Of a stretch of DNA of 33,463 nt, positions 8,746 to 18,071 are shown piece after piece. Position 1 is the stretch's first letter, and every line of letters begins with the position of its first letter. The DNA is from Flavobacteriaceae bacterium (lineage in GTDB: Bacteria; Bacteroidota; Bacteroidia; Flavobacteriales; Flavobacteriaceae). Made by a program: the position numbers and the translations under genes. The stretch is taken from positions 1 to 33,463 of the forward strand of contig JAKIUU010000029.1 of NCBI GenBank assembly GCA_021647405.1, given 5' to 3'. The notes under the pieces were generated by a model, which was not told where the DNA came from, did not search any database, and saw only the letters and a list, made by a program, of their open reading frames with translations.

Positions 8746-9636
8746 TTAATATTGCCACATATCGAGTTCTCTGTTTCTGATATTCTCTTTAATTCTGCGC
8801 GACTCTAAAACTTGGTACAGCGCATTACCTTTGATATACTCAGAAATTTCACGGTTGTCATAAACATTTTGCTCTTTATAAATACTTGCACTAAAACGTC
8901 TGGCGTTTATAATTAAGTCGTAGGACAAAGGATGGGCTGCATTTTTTGGATTAAAAACTTTCATCTGATAAAGTGTCTCTCTTGCGTCTGGAAACCAAAC
9001 CCAGAATAATTCTACCAAATTATCTTGCGCATCGTCGCTATCAATAAAGTTCACATCTGGTGCCACAGGAGCCAGTCCTAGCAATCTGTATTTAAGCTCT
9101 CCTTGCCGTTTATCAAAATACCAAACACCTTTAATTTTAAAACCTTCAATGTCTGCCGAGGTAATTGTTCTTACATCAATATCTTCTTTTGTAAGTGTTT
9201 CGCCAGCATTTAATTTGTCAAAGCCCACATCAGTTGTATCACGTCTTGTAAGACGTTGTCGGATATCATTTAGGGTTAATCTGTCTTGAAAATAAGAATC
9301 GTCATAAACATCAACAATCTCACTTTTTTTAATACCTTTCATTAAAGTATCGTATAAAGACCGGCGCTTATTACTTATATTAACAGTATCTATAGGGTAG
9401 TAATAAGGCAGGTTCATTTTTTCATTTAAATCAATATACTCCCAAACAACTTTAGACCACAATATATCACGATCGTCAATATACTCATATGGCAAAGGGT
9501 GGTCATTATCTGCTGCCACTTGAGCTGCCGTTTTCACACCAACCTCTTCAGGAAACAGTGCATTTAATAAATTAGCTTGGGCACTTAAAAAGTTTGAAGC
9601 CAATAAAACCAAACACAGAATTAATAATCTTTTCAT
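8746..9636 (-). CDS. gldN: Gliding motility / type IX secretion protein GldN
   Basis: GldN (the PorN counterpart) is a periplasmic T9SS protein that forms, with the lipoprotein GldK, a ring under the outer membrane contacted by GldM. The 296-residue product has a signal peptide (MKRLLILCLVLLASNFLSAQ, cleaved near residue 20). The GldN core is seen in RDILWSKVVWEYIDLNEKMN, YYYPID, and the FKIKGVWYFDKRQGELKYRL segment in the middle. It is the last gene of the cluster, starting 11 bp after the gldM stop, and a strong terminator follows. Length agrees with the family (about 300 residues). Confidence 0.95.
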   Translation of the reverse strand: MKRLLILCLVLLASNFLSAQANLLNALFPEEVGVKTAAQVAADNDHPLPYEYIDDRDILWSKVVWEYIDLNEKMNLPYYYPIDTVNISNKRRSLYDTLMKGIKKSEIVDVYDDSYFQDRLTLNDIRQRLTRRDTTDVGFDKLNAGETLTKEDIDVRTITSADIEGFKIKGVWYFDKRQGELKYRLLGLAPVAPDVNFIDSDDAQDNLVELFWVWFPDARETLYQMKVFNPKNAAHPLSYDLIINARRFSASIYKEQNVYDNREISEYIKGNALYQVLESRRIKENIRNRELDMWQY

Positions 9637-9647
9637 GCTATTATGTT

Positions 9648-11198
9648 TTAATTAGTAATTTCAATAATTACAGGTGATATCTTTTTAAGGTAATAACCTT
9701 CGTTACCAAGTAACTTGGCTTTTATATTTAAAATCATTACGTTATCGCCACGTCTTGCCCTACTTAAGGCACGTTTCCCCGCTTCATTAAGACGTTTTCC
9801 TTTAATATTTAAAGTAGGTTTCCCTGGTACTTTAATACTAAAGCTCAAAACGCGAAGATTAAGGTCGAAATCAAAATCGGGTAAAGTGGCGCCAATAGTT
9901 GCATTATTTAAACTCGATTTTGGCATTTTTAACACATCATTTCCTAATTGACCGCGAATTGTACCAACTGGGGCTGGAATGTCTTTAATTCTAAACTGTC
10001 TTGAACTTCTAACTTTAATACCATCAGAACGAACACCTACCACAACAATATCAATTTTTCTGCCTTTGCCTGGGTTCATCATATAATTTTCTGATGTACC
10101 AATACGTTTTAACCCGTCAGCTGTGGCCGTAATTTTATTGTTAGAAATACCTGGCATTGAAATGGTAATAGGGTTTGGCACACCACGATAAACAACATTC
10201 ATTTTATCGGCAGAAATTACAGCACCATTTGGTTTTGGCACAACAGCATATTCACTAAAAATAGGTATTTTAATTTCTTCGCCATTTTCAATAAATACAA
10301 ATTCTCCTTTTATAGTGCGCGTTCCTATACGACCCGAAGGGAAGTCTAATACAACTTGGCCTTTTTGTAAATTCTTTTCTTTAATTTTTTTCCCATTAAT
10401 GGTAACACGTTCGGCTTTTAAATTATCATCTTTTCTACCCAAATAAATTTTACCCTTAAAATGTTCGCCTTGAAAAAAAGCAGTTTTGTCGGCTACAACT
10501 ATTGCATCATAATTATTTAAAGAGACATCTCTTTCCAATTGTCCTTGCAGCATAGCTGATAATATATCGGACTCCGTTTCCTTTATATCAGATTGAATTT
10601 GTGTAAATCGTGTTAATGACGCTATTAGCGGATAACCTTCAAAATGGTATTTTAACCAGCTTTGAGAAACACCTTCGCGGTCTTCTACATCTTCTGTCTG
10701 AAAGCGTTGGTAAACAGTGGGATTTATTGCGGCATAATCTTTACCTAAAACCTTATTAACCTCGTCCCGATAAAGCTTTAGGTTGTCTAAAAATTCTTGC
10801 CCTTTTTGGTTGATTTCGCCACCCGTAAAGAAGTACTGGTCAAGAATATCGGTGCCATCCATTTTTTCAAAATCTTTTGGATCTTCTAAATTTTTAGTTA
10901 ACTCCGATTTTAAATTAGATAAATAATTATAAAATGTATCAGATAAGTCTTTTATCTTCTCTGCTTTAATTTTTAAAGATTCGTATTTGGCTTTTTGATC
11001 AATGGCTTTGGTAGCCAGACTCTTGAAAGCCACATCGTTTTTTTTGTTTAAAGTAATGTTGCCATCCTCTAATTTTTCGTTCATATACCCAAATGCAGAC
11101 AATACCTCTTTAGACATATTCATAGCCAACATGGCTATAAATATGAGGTACATCAGATTAATCATCTTCTGCCTTGGTGATAACTTTCCTACTGCCAT
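9648..11198 (-). CDS. gldM: Gliding motility / type IX secretion protein GldM
   Basis: GldM (PorM) spans the periplasm and couples the GldL proton-driven motor to the GldK/GldN ring. The 516-residue protein has a short cytoplasmic start, one transmembrane helix (about 13-28, NLMYLIFIAMLAMNMS), an alpha-helical domain and then three Ig-like beta domains, ending with VIIEITN. The length matches known GldM (about 515 residues). It is translated 28 bp after gldL and 11 bp before gldN, within one operon. It is the reference against which the lipoprotein paralogue at 3787-5130 was compared: that paralogue lacks the membrane helix and, by eye, the third domain. Confidence 0.96.
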   Translation of the reverse strand: MAVGKLSPRQKMINLMYLIFIAMLAMNMSKEVLSAFGYMNEKLEDGNITLNKKNDVAFKSLATKAIDQKAKYESLKIKAEKIKDLSDTFYNYLSNLKSELTKNLEDPKDFEKMDGTDILDQYFFTGGEINQKGQEFLDNLKLYRDEVNKVLGKDYAAINPTVYQRFQTEDVEDREGVSQSWLKYHFEGYPLIASLTRFTQIQSDIKETESDILSAMLQGQLERDVSLNNYDAIVVADKTAFFQGEHFKGKIYLGRKDDNLKAERVTINGKKIKEKNLQKGQVVLDFPSGRIGTRTIKGEFVFIENGEEIKIPIFSEYAVVPKPNGAVISADKMNVVYRGVPNPITISMPGISNNKITATADGLKRIGTSENYMMNPGKGRKIDIVVVGVRSDGIKVRSSRQFRIKDIPAPVGTIRGQLGNDVLKMPKSSLNNATIGATLPDFDFDLNLRVLSFSIKVPGKPTLNIKGKRLNEAGKRALSRARRGDNVMILNIKAKLLGNEGYYLKKISPVIIEITN

Positions 11199-11226
11199 AA
11201 TTCTTAGTTTTAGCTTTTAAATGTTA

Positions 11227-11859
11227 CTAATTTGAATTTGACATTGCTGATAACATGCCTCCATAAACACCATTTAATGAAGATAAATTTGTAGCTAAAG
11301 ATTCCATTTGCTCTTGTAATTTAGCTGCATTTTCCATAATGGCTTCATTAATCTCGGTTTGTTTTTCTGAGTTTTCTAATTGTAATTTATAATAATCATT
11401 CAATGATTCCATTTGATTTGAAGCAATATTCAATTGCTCGCTATAATTATTTGTAGAAGCAATTGATTCTACAATTGGTGCCACATTTTGACTGGCATCT
11501 TGAAAGTTCTTAATACCTAAAGTTAAATTTTGAACCAATTCAACATCTAAATGTGCATCGGCCAATATTTTATTTAATTTTTGGGCAAGCATTCCTTCTG
11601 CGTTAGTTGGTTCTAGAGAAGCCCCAGATTTTAATTCTGGATATACCAAAGACCAATCGTATTCATCATCAACTGGTTCAAAGGCAGATAATGCAAATAC
11701 TATAGCCTCTACAACCATACCTATCGTTAACATAACGCCTCCTGTAAATAGCCATATTTTAAAGTGTAATATTTTAAATAGGGCTCCTAAAATTACTACA
11801 GATGCACCTAGGCCATAAGCCATATTGTATAATTGTTTTTTTCTTTGAGATTGTGCCAT
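11227..11859 (-). CDS. gldL: Gliding motility / type IX secretion motor protein GldL
   Basis: GldL (PorL) is the inner-membrane subunit that, with GldM, forms the proton-driven motor of T9SS and gliding. The 210-residue product has two transmembrane helices (about 16-34 and 38-58). Charged residues buried in them, Lys29 in helix 1 and Glu51 in helix 2, with Glu61 at the end of helix 2, match by position the residues implicated in proton flow in characterised GldL; that match is inference. The C-terminal two thirds form a cytoplasmic Gln/Asn/Glu-rich helical tail (ENSEKQTEINEAIMENAAKL) likely to be coiled coil. It lies 41 bp after gldK and 28 bp before gldM. Confidence 0.95.
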   Translation of the reverse strand: MAQSQRKKQLYNMAYGLGASVVILGALFKILHFKIWLFTGGVMLTIGMVVEAIVFALSAFEPVDDEYDWSLVYPELKSGASLEPTNAEGMLAQKLNKILADAHLDVELVQNLTLGIKNFQDASQNVAPIVESIASTNNYSEQLNIASNQMESLNDYYKLQLENSEKQTEINEAIMENAAKLQEQMESLATNLSSLNGVYGGMLSAMSNSN

Positions 11860-11900
11860 AATATTAAATTTTATAAGGGGGGATTTAAGTTTATATGCGT

Positions 11901-13292
11901 TTAATTATTTGTTAATTTCGTTCCGTTATAATCTTGAACTGTTCTAAAGCCTATATAGCTTCTGGCAGAGTCGGCATACTCATAATCTCTGCTACTTACT
12001 TCTAGAAAATAGGCAACATCTTTCCAAGAGCCACCTCTAATTACCTTTCTTTTATTTTCTAAATCTTTTACATCAGGATTTAAAGTAGAACTAAAATAAT
12101 ACGATGTGGGATTGTAAGAAGCTTGTGTCCATTCTGACACGTTTCCTGCCATATTGTATAAGCCATAGTCGTTTGGGTTATACGAATAAGCTTCTACTGT
12201 ATAAAGAGCACCATCAGCAGTATAATTGCCTCTTTCTGGTTTAAAATTAGCTAAGAAACAGCCTTTGTCGCTAATTATATAAGGCCCTCCCCAAGGGTAT
12301 TTAGAATAGGTTAGTCCACCTCTGGCGGCATATTCCCATTCGGCTTCACTTGGCAATCTAAAGAAAGGAACTTTGTCTCCTATAGCGCCTTTTTTGCGGC
12401 CTATTAAAAATTTATTCTTTTTAACGGTTCTCCAATTGCAAAAAGCTTTTGCTTGATGCCAGTTTACACCTACCACAGGATACTCGTTATAGGCTTTATG
12501 CCAAAAATAATCTTGATGTATGGGGTCGTTGTACGAATAATTAAAATCTTTAACCCATACTGTCGTATCGGGATAAATAGTTAAAACCTCTTCTTTAAAA
12601 AAGTCTTTACGTCTGGCAGTATTACTTTTTGCCGCCGCATTTTTATCAAACCAATAATAGCGGTATTTTAATTTTTTTACGTTTAACAGTCTTTGGGCAT
12701 TAAATGAATCTTCTATAGGTATGTATAGAGAATCCATAACTTCGGCATAATATTGGTCTGGAAATCTGTCCACTTCCCATTCCAAACTAATTCTCCAATT
12801 CAGGAATTTACCTTCGGTAGGCGAATTTAAATCGCCCAAACCACCATAGTTATTCATCATGTATTTGTAATAAGGAGAGGCTTTACTTGTATCAACAACT
12901 TTAAAAGCATAGCGTTGAATACCAATAGCTTTTGATCCTTTTTGTACATCTTCTCCAAAAGACAATTCTTCTGCAAACAATGCCAAATTAGTTCTTGCTG
13001 TTGAATCTCTTACCCAATTTACAAATTCTTTATATTCACTATTTGTAATTTCGGACTCATCCATATAGAAAGGTCTAACAGTGGCTGTTCTGGAAGGTGC
13101 ATCGTAAGCGCCTATAGCATCTTCAACCTCTTTACCCATTGTAAAACTACCTCCAGGTATAAACACCATTCCAAATGGTTTTTCTGGATGCCATTTTTCT
13201 CCGTATTTAATACCTACCAATTCTCCTCTATCACTTGAACCACAACTATATACTATAAATGCTAGCAAAAGACAACCGAATAATCTTTTCAT
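11901..13292 (-). CDS. gldK: Gliding motility / type IX secretion lipoprotein GldK
   Basis: GldK (PorK) is an outer-membrane lipoprotein that forms the periplasmic T9SS ring with GldN. The 463-residue product starts MKRLFGCLLLAFIVYSC, with the lipobox Cys at 17. The rest is a formylglycine-generating-enzyme-like (FGE-sulfatase) fold: PGGSFTMGKEVEDA, VGVNWHQAKAFCNWRT, RLPSEAEWEYAARGG, NMAGNVSEW and RGGSWKD. In GldK this fold is structural rather than catalytic, from family knowledge. It is the first gene of gldKLMN. A 153-bp gap to the arginase-like gene contains a plausible promoter, so the operon probably has its own start of transcription. Confidence 0.96.
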   Translation of the reverse strand: MKRLFGCLLLAFIVYSCGSSDRGELVGIKYGEKWHPEKPFGMVFIPGGSFTMGKEVEDAIGAYDAPSRTATVRPFYMDESEITNSEYKEFVNWVRDSTARTNLALFAEELSFGEDVQKGSKAIGIQRYAFKVVDTSKASPYYKYMMNNYGGLGDLNSPTEGKFLNWRISLEWEVDRFPDQYYAEVMDSLYIPIEDSFNAQRLLNVKKLKYRYYWFDKNAAAKSNTARRKDFFKEEVLTIYPDTTVWVKDFNYSYNDPIHQDYFWHKAYNEYPVVGVNWHQAKAFCNWRTVKKNKFLIGRKKGAIGDKVPFFRLPSEAEWEYAARGGLTYSKYPWGGPYIISDKGCFLANFKPERGNYTADGALYTVEAYSYNPNDYGLYNMAGNVSEWTQASYNPTSYYFSSTLNPDVKDLENKRKVIRGGSWKDVAYFLEVSSRDYEYADSARSYIGFRTVQDYNGTKLTNN

Positions 13293-13329
13293 ATTTTTTT
13301 ATCTAATCTAATTTTACGTTTTAAAAGTG

Positions 13330-13360
13330 TAAACCTATTAAATTTATTTAACTTAAACAA
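13330..13360 (-). promoter_or_regulatory. Candidate gldK promoter
   Basis: On the minus strand there is TTG (13358-13360), 20 bases, then TAGGTTTA (13330-13337). This matches the Bacteroidota promoter form TTG-N17-23-TAnnTTTG with one mismatch at the last base. It sits about 38 bp upstream of the gldK ATG, a sensible distance. The rest of the gap shows nothing clear. Confidence 0.4.
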
Positions 13361-13445
13361 TAGATTAACCATCCAAAGTCACTAAGAACCATATTATCCT
13401 CAATGTCTTTAATAATTAAAATATTATTTTGATTTAATTAGTTGG

Positions 13446-14600
13446 TTAATTTAATTTTTTAAATGCTGTAAGCCATCTATTAGGTATCTCTTGACTACAC
13501 GCATCAAGGTAATCTTGATAGCTACATGGAATTAACGCATTTTTATTGGTATTATTGTTTGTTGAGACTTCCATCCACCATCTATCACTTTTAGGACTTT
13601 TATAAAAGTTTATATCCCTATCCTCTAAGGGAACAATATATTTTTTATATTTTTCCTTACTTTCGAAAGGATAGTCTTTTGTTCTGTAATTTACACCCTC
13701 TATAAAATACCAAACCAACTGCGCCATAAGTTGTGCAGTTTGATGGTTGGCATCTAAATTAGGATTGTATTCATAAATTCCAAACGAAGAAACTTTATCG
13801 CTCAAACCTGCATAACGTGCAATGGCACAAACTTCTACTCCGGTAAGCCCATTTGGCGATGCATTATTATTGGCTTTTGCTTCGCTGTACTTTACAGCAC
13901 CTAAATCTATGCTTATAATATCGGCATCTCTTAAAACGGGTTCGGTTAAAGCAATATTTTGAGAAATCTCTCCCAATCTGTACGCATCAAAATGCAAACT
14001 CTTTATCAGGTCTATTTCGGCTTGCGAATTAAAAAAAGTTTGGTAACCTATATTACTAAAGCTAAATAAATTATTAGGTTTTTCCATAATAATTTTATGA
14101 AGATAGGTTTCCGAAGATAAATCGTCTTCTAACATACCCAAATCAAATTTATTATCTATTGACACCATATTTACTATTTGTTCTAAATCATCATAGGCAC
14201 GATAATTGGCATATACCAAATCATTGCCTCCTCCTAATAAAATAACAATCACATCCTTTTTTAGTAAATAAGTTGTAATTTCCTTAAGGGCAAAATAGGT
14301 GTCGGCAACATTATTGCCTTTTTCAATAGTTCCTAAATCTACTATCTTTCTGTGCCAGTTTCCTGGATATAGTTGGTAAAATTCTTTTCTAACTTGTTCT
14401 AAGTCTGAACCTGTACCAATGTTGTTTAGGGCGTTTCTATCTTCGTCAATACCTATAATGGCAATTTCATTGCCTTTAAATTCTGGAAAACCACTTTCCT
14501 TTGTATGCATTGTTATGCCTTGCCCCAAACTGAGACTTGGCTGCAAAACCAAATGGGCTAAGGTGACATCGCTAACGGGTTTTAAATAATTTGAAAACAT
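13446..14600 (-). CDS. Arginase/formimidoylglutamase-fold protein with a degenerate metal site
   Basis: A 384-residue protein of the ureohydrolase (arginase, agmatinase, HutG) fold, as shown by the order of its signature regions. The usual metal-binding residues are partly lost. GGDH appears as GGGN (123-126), so the first His is Asn126. DAHxD appears as DNKFD (149-153), keeping both Asp but replacing His with Lys151. The SxDxDxxDP motif appears as SIDLGAVKY (230-238), keeping Asp232 but with Gly234 for the second Asp. The late motif YEYNPNLDANHQTAQLMAQL is present. Only three of six dimanganese ligands remain, so classical hydrolase activity is doubtful. It starts 11 bp after the topA stop, so it is likely co-transcribed with topA, and it is followed by gldK. 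Automatic naming as formimidoylglutamase would be unsafe. Confidence 0.8.
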   Translation of the reverse strand: MFSNYLKPVSDVTLAHLVLQPSLSLGQGITMHTKESGFPEFKGNEIAIIGIDEDRNALNNIGTGSDLEQVRKEFYQLYPGNWHRKIVDLGTIEKGNNVADTYFALKEITTYLLKKDVIVILLGGGNDLVYANYRAYDDLEQIVNMVSIDNKFDLGMLEDDLSSETYLHKIIMEKPNNLFSFSNIGYQTFFNSQAEIDLIKSLHFDAYRLGEISQNIALTEPVLRDADIISIDLGAVKYSEAKANNNASPNGLTGVEVCAIARYAGLSDKVSSFGIYEYNPNLDANHQTAQLMAQLVWYFIEGVNYRTKDYPFESKEKYKKYIVPLEDRDINFYKSPKSDRWWMEVSTNNNTNKNALIPCSYQDYLDACSQEIPNRWLTAFKKLN

Positions 14601-14611
14601 AATTTTAAAGC

Positions 14612-17110
14612 TTATTTTTTAGCTTTTCTCTTTGTTGTTATTTTCTTTTTAGCCGATTTCTTTTTGGGTTTTTTCTTTTCAATAATGCTCTTAACCTCCT
14701 CTAGCGTAAGTTTAGAAGCATCTACAGTTTTAGGCAATTCAATTTTAAGTTTTCCGCTTATGATATTTGAACGTCCCCAACGGGCTTTTTCTACTTTAAT
14801 ACCTTCAGCTTCCCAATTGTGAATTACCTTATCAATATCCTTTTGTTTTTTATCTTCAATCAGTGTTTTTATATCTTCTTGCGATAAATTATCGAAGTCA
14901 TACTTTTTGTTCACATTTATAAACACACCATTCCATTTTAGAAAAGGGCCAAATCGCCCCACACCTTTTTGAACCGGCAAGCCTTCGTATTCTGCAATTG
15001 GTGCATCGGCTTTTTGTTTTGCTACAATAAGTTCTATGGCACGCTCTAAATCTACAGCCATGGGGTTTTCGCCTCTGGGCAAAGACACAAACATCTTATC
15101 AAAACGAATATAAGGGCCAAATCTGCCATTCGAAACAATGACTTCTGTGTCTTCGTAAACACCCAATGTTTTTGGCAATTGAAACAAATCTAAAGCTTCT
15201 TCAAAAGTTATTTTTCCCAATGTTTGCTCTCCTTGTAAGCTGGCAAATTTTGGCTTTTCTTCATCAGTAGCTTCGCCTATCTGAATCATGGCGCCATAGC
15301 GTCCCAATCTGGCATAAACATTTTTGCCTGAATTTGGATCGACACCCAAAAGGCGTTCGCCTTTGGCTCGCTCGGCATTTTGAGCAACGTCTTCAACCAC
15401 AGGGTGAAAATCTTTATAAAACGATTTTATCATTGTTATCCAATCTTCTTTACCTTCTGCAATAGCATCAAAATCGCGTTCAATATTGGCCGTAAAACTA
15501 TAATCTAGAATATTAGAAAAGTGTTCCACCAAGAAAGCACTCACAACCTTACCGATATCGGTGGGTACGAGTTTTCCTTTGTCTGAGCCTACTTTTTCTG
15601 TTAAAACTGCGGTATTTATTTCATTGTCTTTAAAAATCAATTGTGTATAAGATCGCTCTTTGCCTTCAACATTTCCTTTTTCTACATACTCACGACGCTG
15701 AATGGTTGAAATTGTTGGCGCATAGGTAGAAGGGCGTCCAATGCCAAGCTCTTCTAAGTGTTTTACCAATGCCGCTTCTGAATAGCGATAAGGGGCTTTA
15801 GAATAACGTTCAGTAGCTTTAATATTTAAGACTTTAAGTGTCTCGTTTACTGTTAACTTAGGAAGCATTCCTGCTTGCTCATCATCTTCAAGGTCTGTTC
15901 CTTCTAAATACACTTTTAGAAAACCATCAAATTTAATCACCTCTCCATTAGCGGTAAAGTGTTTGTCAGAATTCGAATGGTTTATCTTTACATTCGTTCT
16001 TTCTAATTGGGCATCGCTCATTTGAGAAGCAATGGTTCTTTTCCAAATTAAACTGTACAATCGGTCTTGATCATAATCAACAGAAACGTTTTGTTTCCTC
16101 ATATTTGTTGGGCGAATAGCCTCATGTGCTTCTTGTGCGCCTTTAGACTTATTTTTAAAACTTCTGGGATGACTATAAGAATCGCCATAATTTTCAACAA
16201 TAGTTTCAGCCGCATCCTGTTTGGCATCGTTTGATAAATTCAAACTATCTGTACGCATATAAGTAATCAAACCTGCTTCGTATAATTTTTGTGCCATCAA
16301 CATGGTTTTGGCAACTGGAAAACCCAATTTTCTTGAGGCTTCCTGTTGCAAGGTTGATGTCGTAAATGGTGGGGCTGGCGATTTTTTAGCGGGTTTTGTT
16401 TGTAAATCGGCTACTCTGAAAGCTGCATTCTTACAAGATTCTAAAAAAGATTTTGCCGATTCCTCATCGCCTAAATTTTTAGGTAATTTGGCTTTAAACT
16501 TCTTCCCTTCTTCGGTTAGAAATTCGGCATCAACTCTGTAAGAAGCTTTGGGGGTAAAGTTTTCAATTTCTGTTTCGCGTTCTACAATTAACCGTACAGC
16601 AACCGATTGCACACGTCCTGCCGATAAACCTCCTTTAACTTTTCGCCACAATACAGGCGACAATTCATAACCAACCAGTCTGTCTAAAACCCGACGGGCT
16701 TGTTGCGCATTTACCAAATTATAATCTATTTTTCTTGGATTTTCAACAGCTTTTAATATGGCCGTTTTTGTGATTTCATGAAAAACAATGCGCTTGGTAT
16801 TTTCTTCTTTTAATTTTAATTGTTCAGATAAGTGCCATGCAATAGCTTCTCCTTCCCTATCTTCATCACTTGCCAGCCAAACCGTATCGGCTTTTTTGGC
16901 GAGGTCTTTCAACTTCTTTACAACGGCCTTTTTATCTTGAGATACTTGGTACTTTGGTTTAAAATCGCCTGCTACATTAATACCCAATTCTTTTGAGGGC
17001 AGGTCGGCTATATGCCCAAAACTCGACTCTACTTGAAAGTCTTTTCCTAAATATTTTTCTATGGTTTTGGCTTTCGCCGGAGACTCCACAATAACTAAAT
17101 TCTTCGCCAT
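14612..17110 (-). CDS. topA: DNA topoisomerase I (type IA)
   Basis: Relaxes negative supercoils by cutting one DNA strand through a phosphotyrosine. The chosen start is the ATG at 17110 (MAKNLVIVESPAKAKTIE), 8 codons after an alternative at 17134, because it places the TOPRIM strand at the usual N-terminal position and leaves room for the promoter. TOPRIM: VIVESPAKAKTIEKYLG and WLASDEDREGEAIAWHL. The active-site Tyr lies in GLITYMRTDS (about residue 284). The tail has no Cys4 zinc fingers; it has repeats of the topoisomerase C-terminal type (NGRFGPYIRFD, GVGRFGPFLKWNG) and a Lys-rich end (KKKPKKKSAKKKITTKRKAK), a common form in Bacteroidota. Length is 832 residues. Confidence 0.96.
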   Translation of the reverse strand: MAKNLVIVESPAKAKTIEKYLGKDFQVESSFGHIADLPSKELGINVAGDFKPKYQVSQDKKAVVKKLKDLAKKADTVWLASDEDREGEAIAWHLSEQLKLKEENTKRIVFHEITKTAILKAVENPRKIDYNLVNAQQARRVLDRLVGYELSPVLWRKVKGGLSAGRVQSVAVRLIVERETEIENFTPKASYRVDAEFLTEEGKKFKAKLPKNLGDEESAKSFLESCKNAAFRVADLQTKPAKKSPAPPFTTSTLQQEASRKLGFPVAKTMLMAQKLYEAGLITYMRTDSLNLSNDAKQDAAETIVENYGDSYSHPRSFKNKSKGAQEAHEAIRPTNMRKQNVSVDYDQDRLYSLIWKRTIASQMSDAQLERTNVKINHSNSDKHFTANGEVIKFDGFLKVYLEGTDLEDDEQAGMLPKLTVNETLKVLNIKATERYSKAPYRYSEAALVKHLEELGIGRPSTYAPTISTIQRREYVEKGNVEGKERSYTQLIFKDNEINTAVLTEKVGSDKGKLVPTDIGKVVSAFLVEHFSNILDYSFTANIERDFDAIAEGKEDWITMIKSFYKDFHPVVEDVAQNAERAKGERLLGVDPNSGKNVYARLGRYGAMIQIGEATDEEKPKFASLQGEQTLGKITFEEALDLFQLPKTLGVYEDTEVIVSNGRFGPYIRFDKMFVSLPRGENPMAVDLERAIELIVAKQKADAPIAEYEGLPVQKGVGRFGPFLKWNGVFINVNKKYDFDNLSQEDIKTLIEDKKQKDIDKVIHNWEAEGIKVEKARWGRSNIISGKLKIELPKTVDASKLTLEEVKSIIEKKKPKKKSAKKKITTKRKAKK

Positions 17111-17131
17111 TCTTTCGTTTTTATACTGCTG

Positions 17132-17160
17132 CAAAAGTATGTAGATTTTTTTTATATCAA
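17132..17160 (-). promoter_or_regulatory. topA promoter, Bacteroidota type
   Basis: On the minus strand TTG (17158-17160; TTTG including 17161), 18 bases, then TACTTTTG (17132-17139). This is an exact match to TTG-N17-23-TAnnTTTG. It lies 21 bp upstream of the ATG at 17110, which supports that start over the one at 17134. Confidence 0.65.
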
Positions 17161-17169
17161 ATTTTAAGT

Positions 17170-17197
17170 TTGTTTTTTTGATTTTTTTATATATTCG
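17170..17197 (+). promoter_or_regulatory. Candidate promoter of the T9SS cargo gene
   Basis: TTG (17170-17172), 17 bases, then TATATTCG (17190-17197), one mismatch from TAnnTTTG, about 30 bp before the ATG at 17227. It is divergent from the topA promoter; the two TTG elements are only about 9 bp apart. Confidence 0.4.
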
Positions 17198-17226
17198 CCT
17201 TACTCATCTTATTCATTTTCATAATT

Positions 17227-18054
17227 ATGAGACGTTTTTTATTTTCTATCTTGTTTATAATTTCAATTTCTGAAATACATGCCCAAACCTACACGCCTAT
17301 GCTAGAGAATGGCAAAATCTGGAATATGAAATACGAAACATGGACGGTGGGTATTCCTAACAGTACCATTACAACGCTTTACGGTTATTTTATAGATGGC
17401 ACGACCACTTTTAATGCTACAACATACTATGTATTAAGAGATTCACGCAATACTACTGTGTATTATTTAAGAGAAGATATCGCTAACAAAAAAGTATATC
17501 TTTACGAAACTAGCAGCAATACCGAAAAACTATTGTACGATTTTAATGTTCAGGTGGGCGATGTTTTTAACGCAGATAAATTAAATGCCGTATTTACATC
17601 AACAGAAAGAACAGTTGTTGCTACAGGTACCGAAATGAAATTTGGCATAAACACCAAGTTTTACACACTCGCCAGCACAAACAATAATAATTGTGTAAAG
17701 GTTTACGAAGGTGTTGGCCTTTCACCCGAAGGTTTGATAGACGACCCCATTAATTGTACAACTTTCGACCCTAACTACAGATACACCTTAACAAATATAA
17801 ATCAGACATTGGCGCTTACCGATTATCCTTATAAAAATAATTTTTACATTTTTTACGATGCCAACAGCCAACAACTTAAAATTAATAAAGTCAGTAATAC
17901 TTTTAAGATTAAAATGTATTCTGCTTTAGGACAAATAGTTTTAGACACACAATTAAAGGGCATGCTTGATGTTTCTCAGTTAAAAAAAGGACTTTATTTT
18001 TATACTTTAAGTTCAAACAAGACCGTACTTAAAGGTAAGTTTTTTATTTATTAG
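17227..18054 (+). CDS. Secreted protein with type IX (type A) C-terminal sorting domain
   Basis: A 275-residue exported protein. A signal peptide (MRRFLFSILFIISISEIHAQ) is cut near residue 20. The body (about 25-195) is an unrecognised beta-rich domain (KIWNMKYETWTVGIPN, DGTTTFNATTYYVL) resembling uncharacterised secreted Bacteroidota proteins. The last 80 residues are a T9SS type A sorting domain: KMYSALGQIVLDTQL, LDVSQLKKGLYFYTLSS, ending KGKFFIY. The protein should therefore cross the outer membrane by the same T9SS whose core genes lie 4 kb away. No catalytic motif was seen, so its function outside the cell is unknown. Confidence 0.85.
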   Translation: MRRFLFSILFIISISEIHAQTYTPMLENGKIWNMKYETWTVGIPNSTITTLYGYFIDGTTTFNATTYYVLRDSRNTTVYYLREDIANKKVYLYETSSNTEKLLYDFNVQVGDVFNADKLNAVFTSTERTVVATGTEMKFGINTKFYTLASTNNNNCVKVYEGVGLSPEGLIDDPINCTTFDPNYRYTLTNINQTLALTDYPYKNNFYIFYDANSQQLKINKVSNTFKIKMYSALGQIVLDTQLKGMLDVSQLKKGLYFYTLSSNKTVLKGKFFIY

Positions 18055-18071
18055 AGTTTTAACTCATATCC

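Noticed and set aside
13446..14600. Calling this gene hutG (formimidoylglutamase) to complete a histidine-degradation set with hutU
   Set aside because: It is 10 kb from hutU, lies between topA and gldK, and lacks three of six metal ligands.
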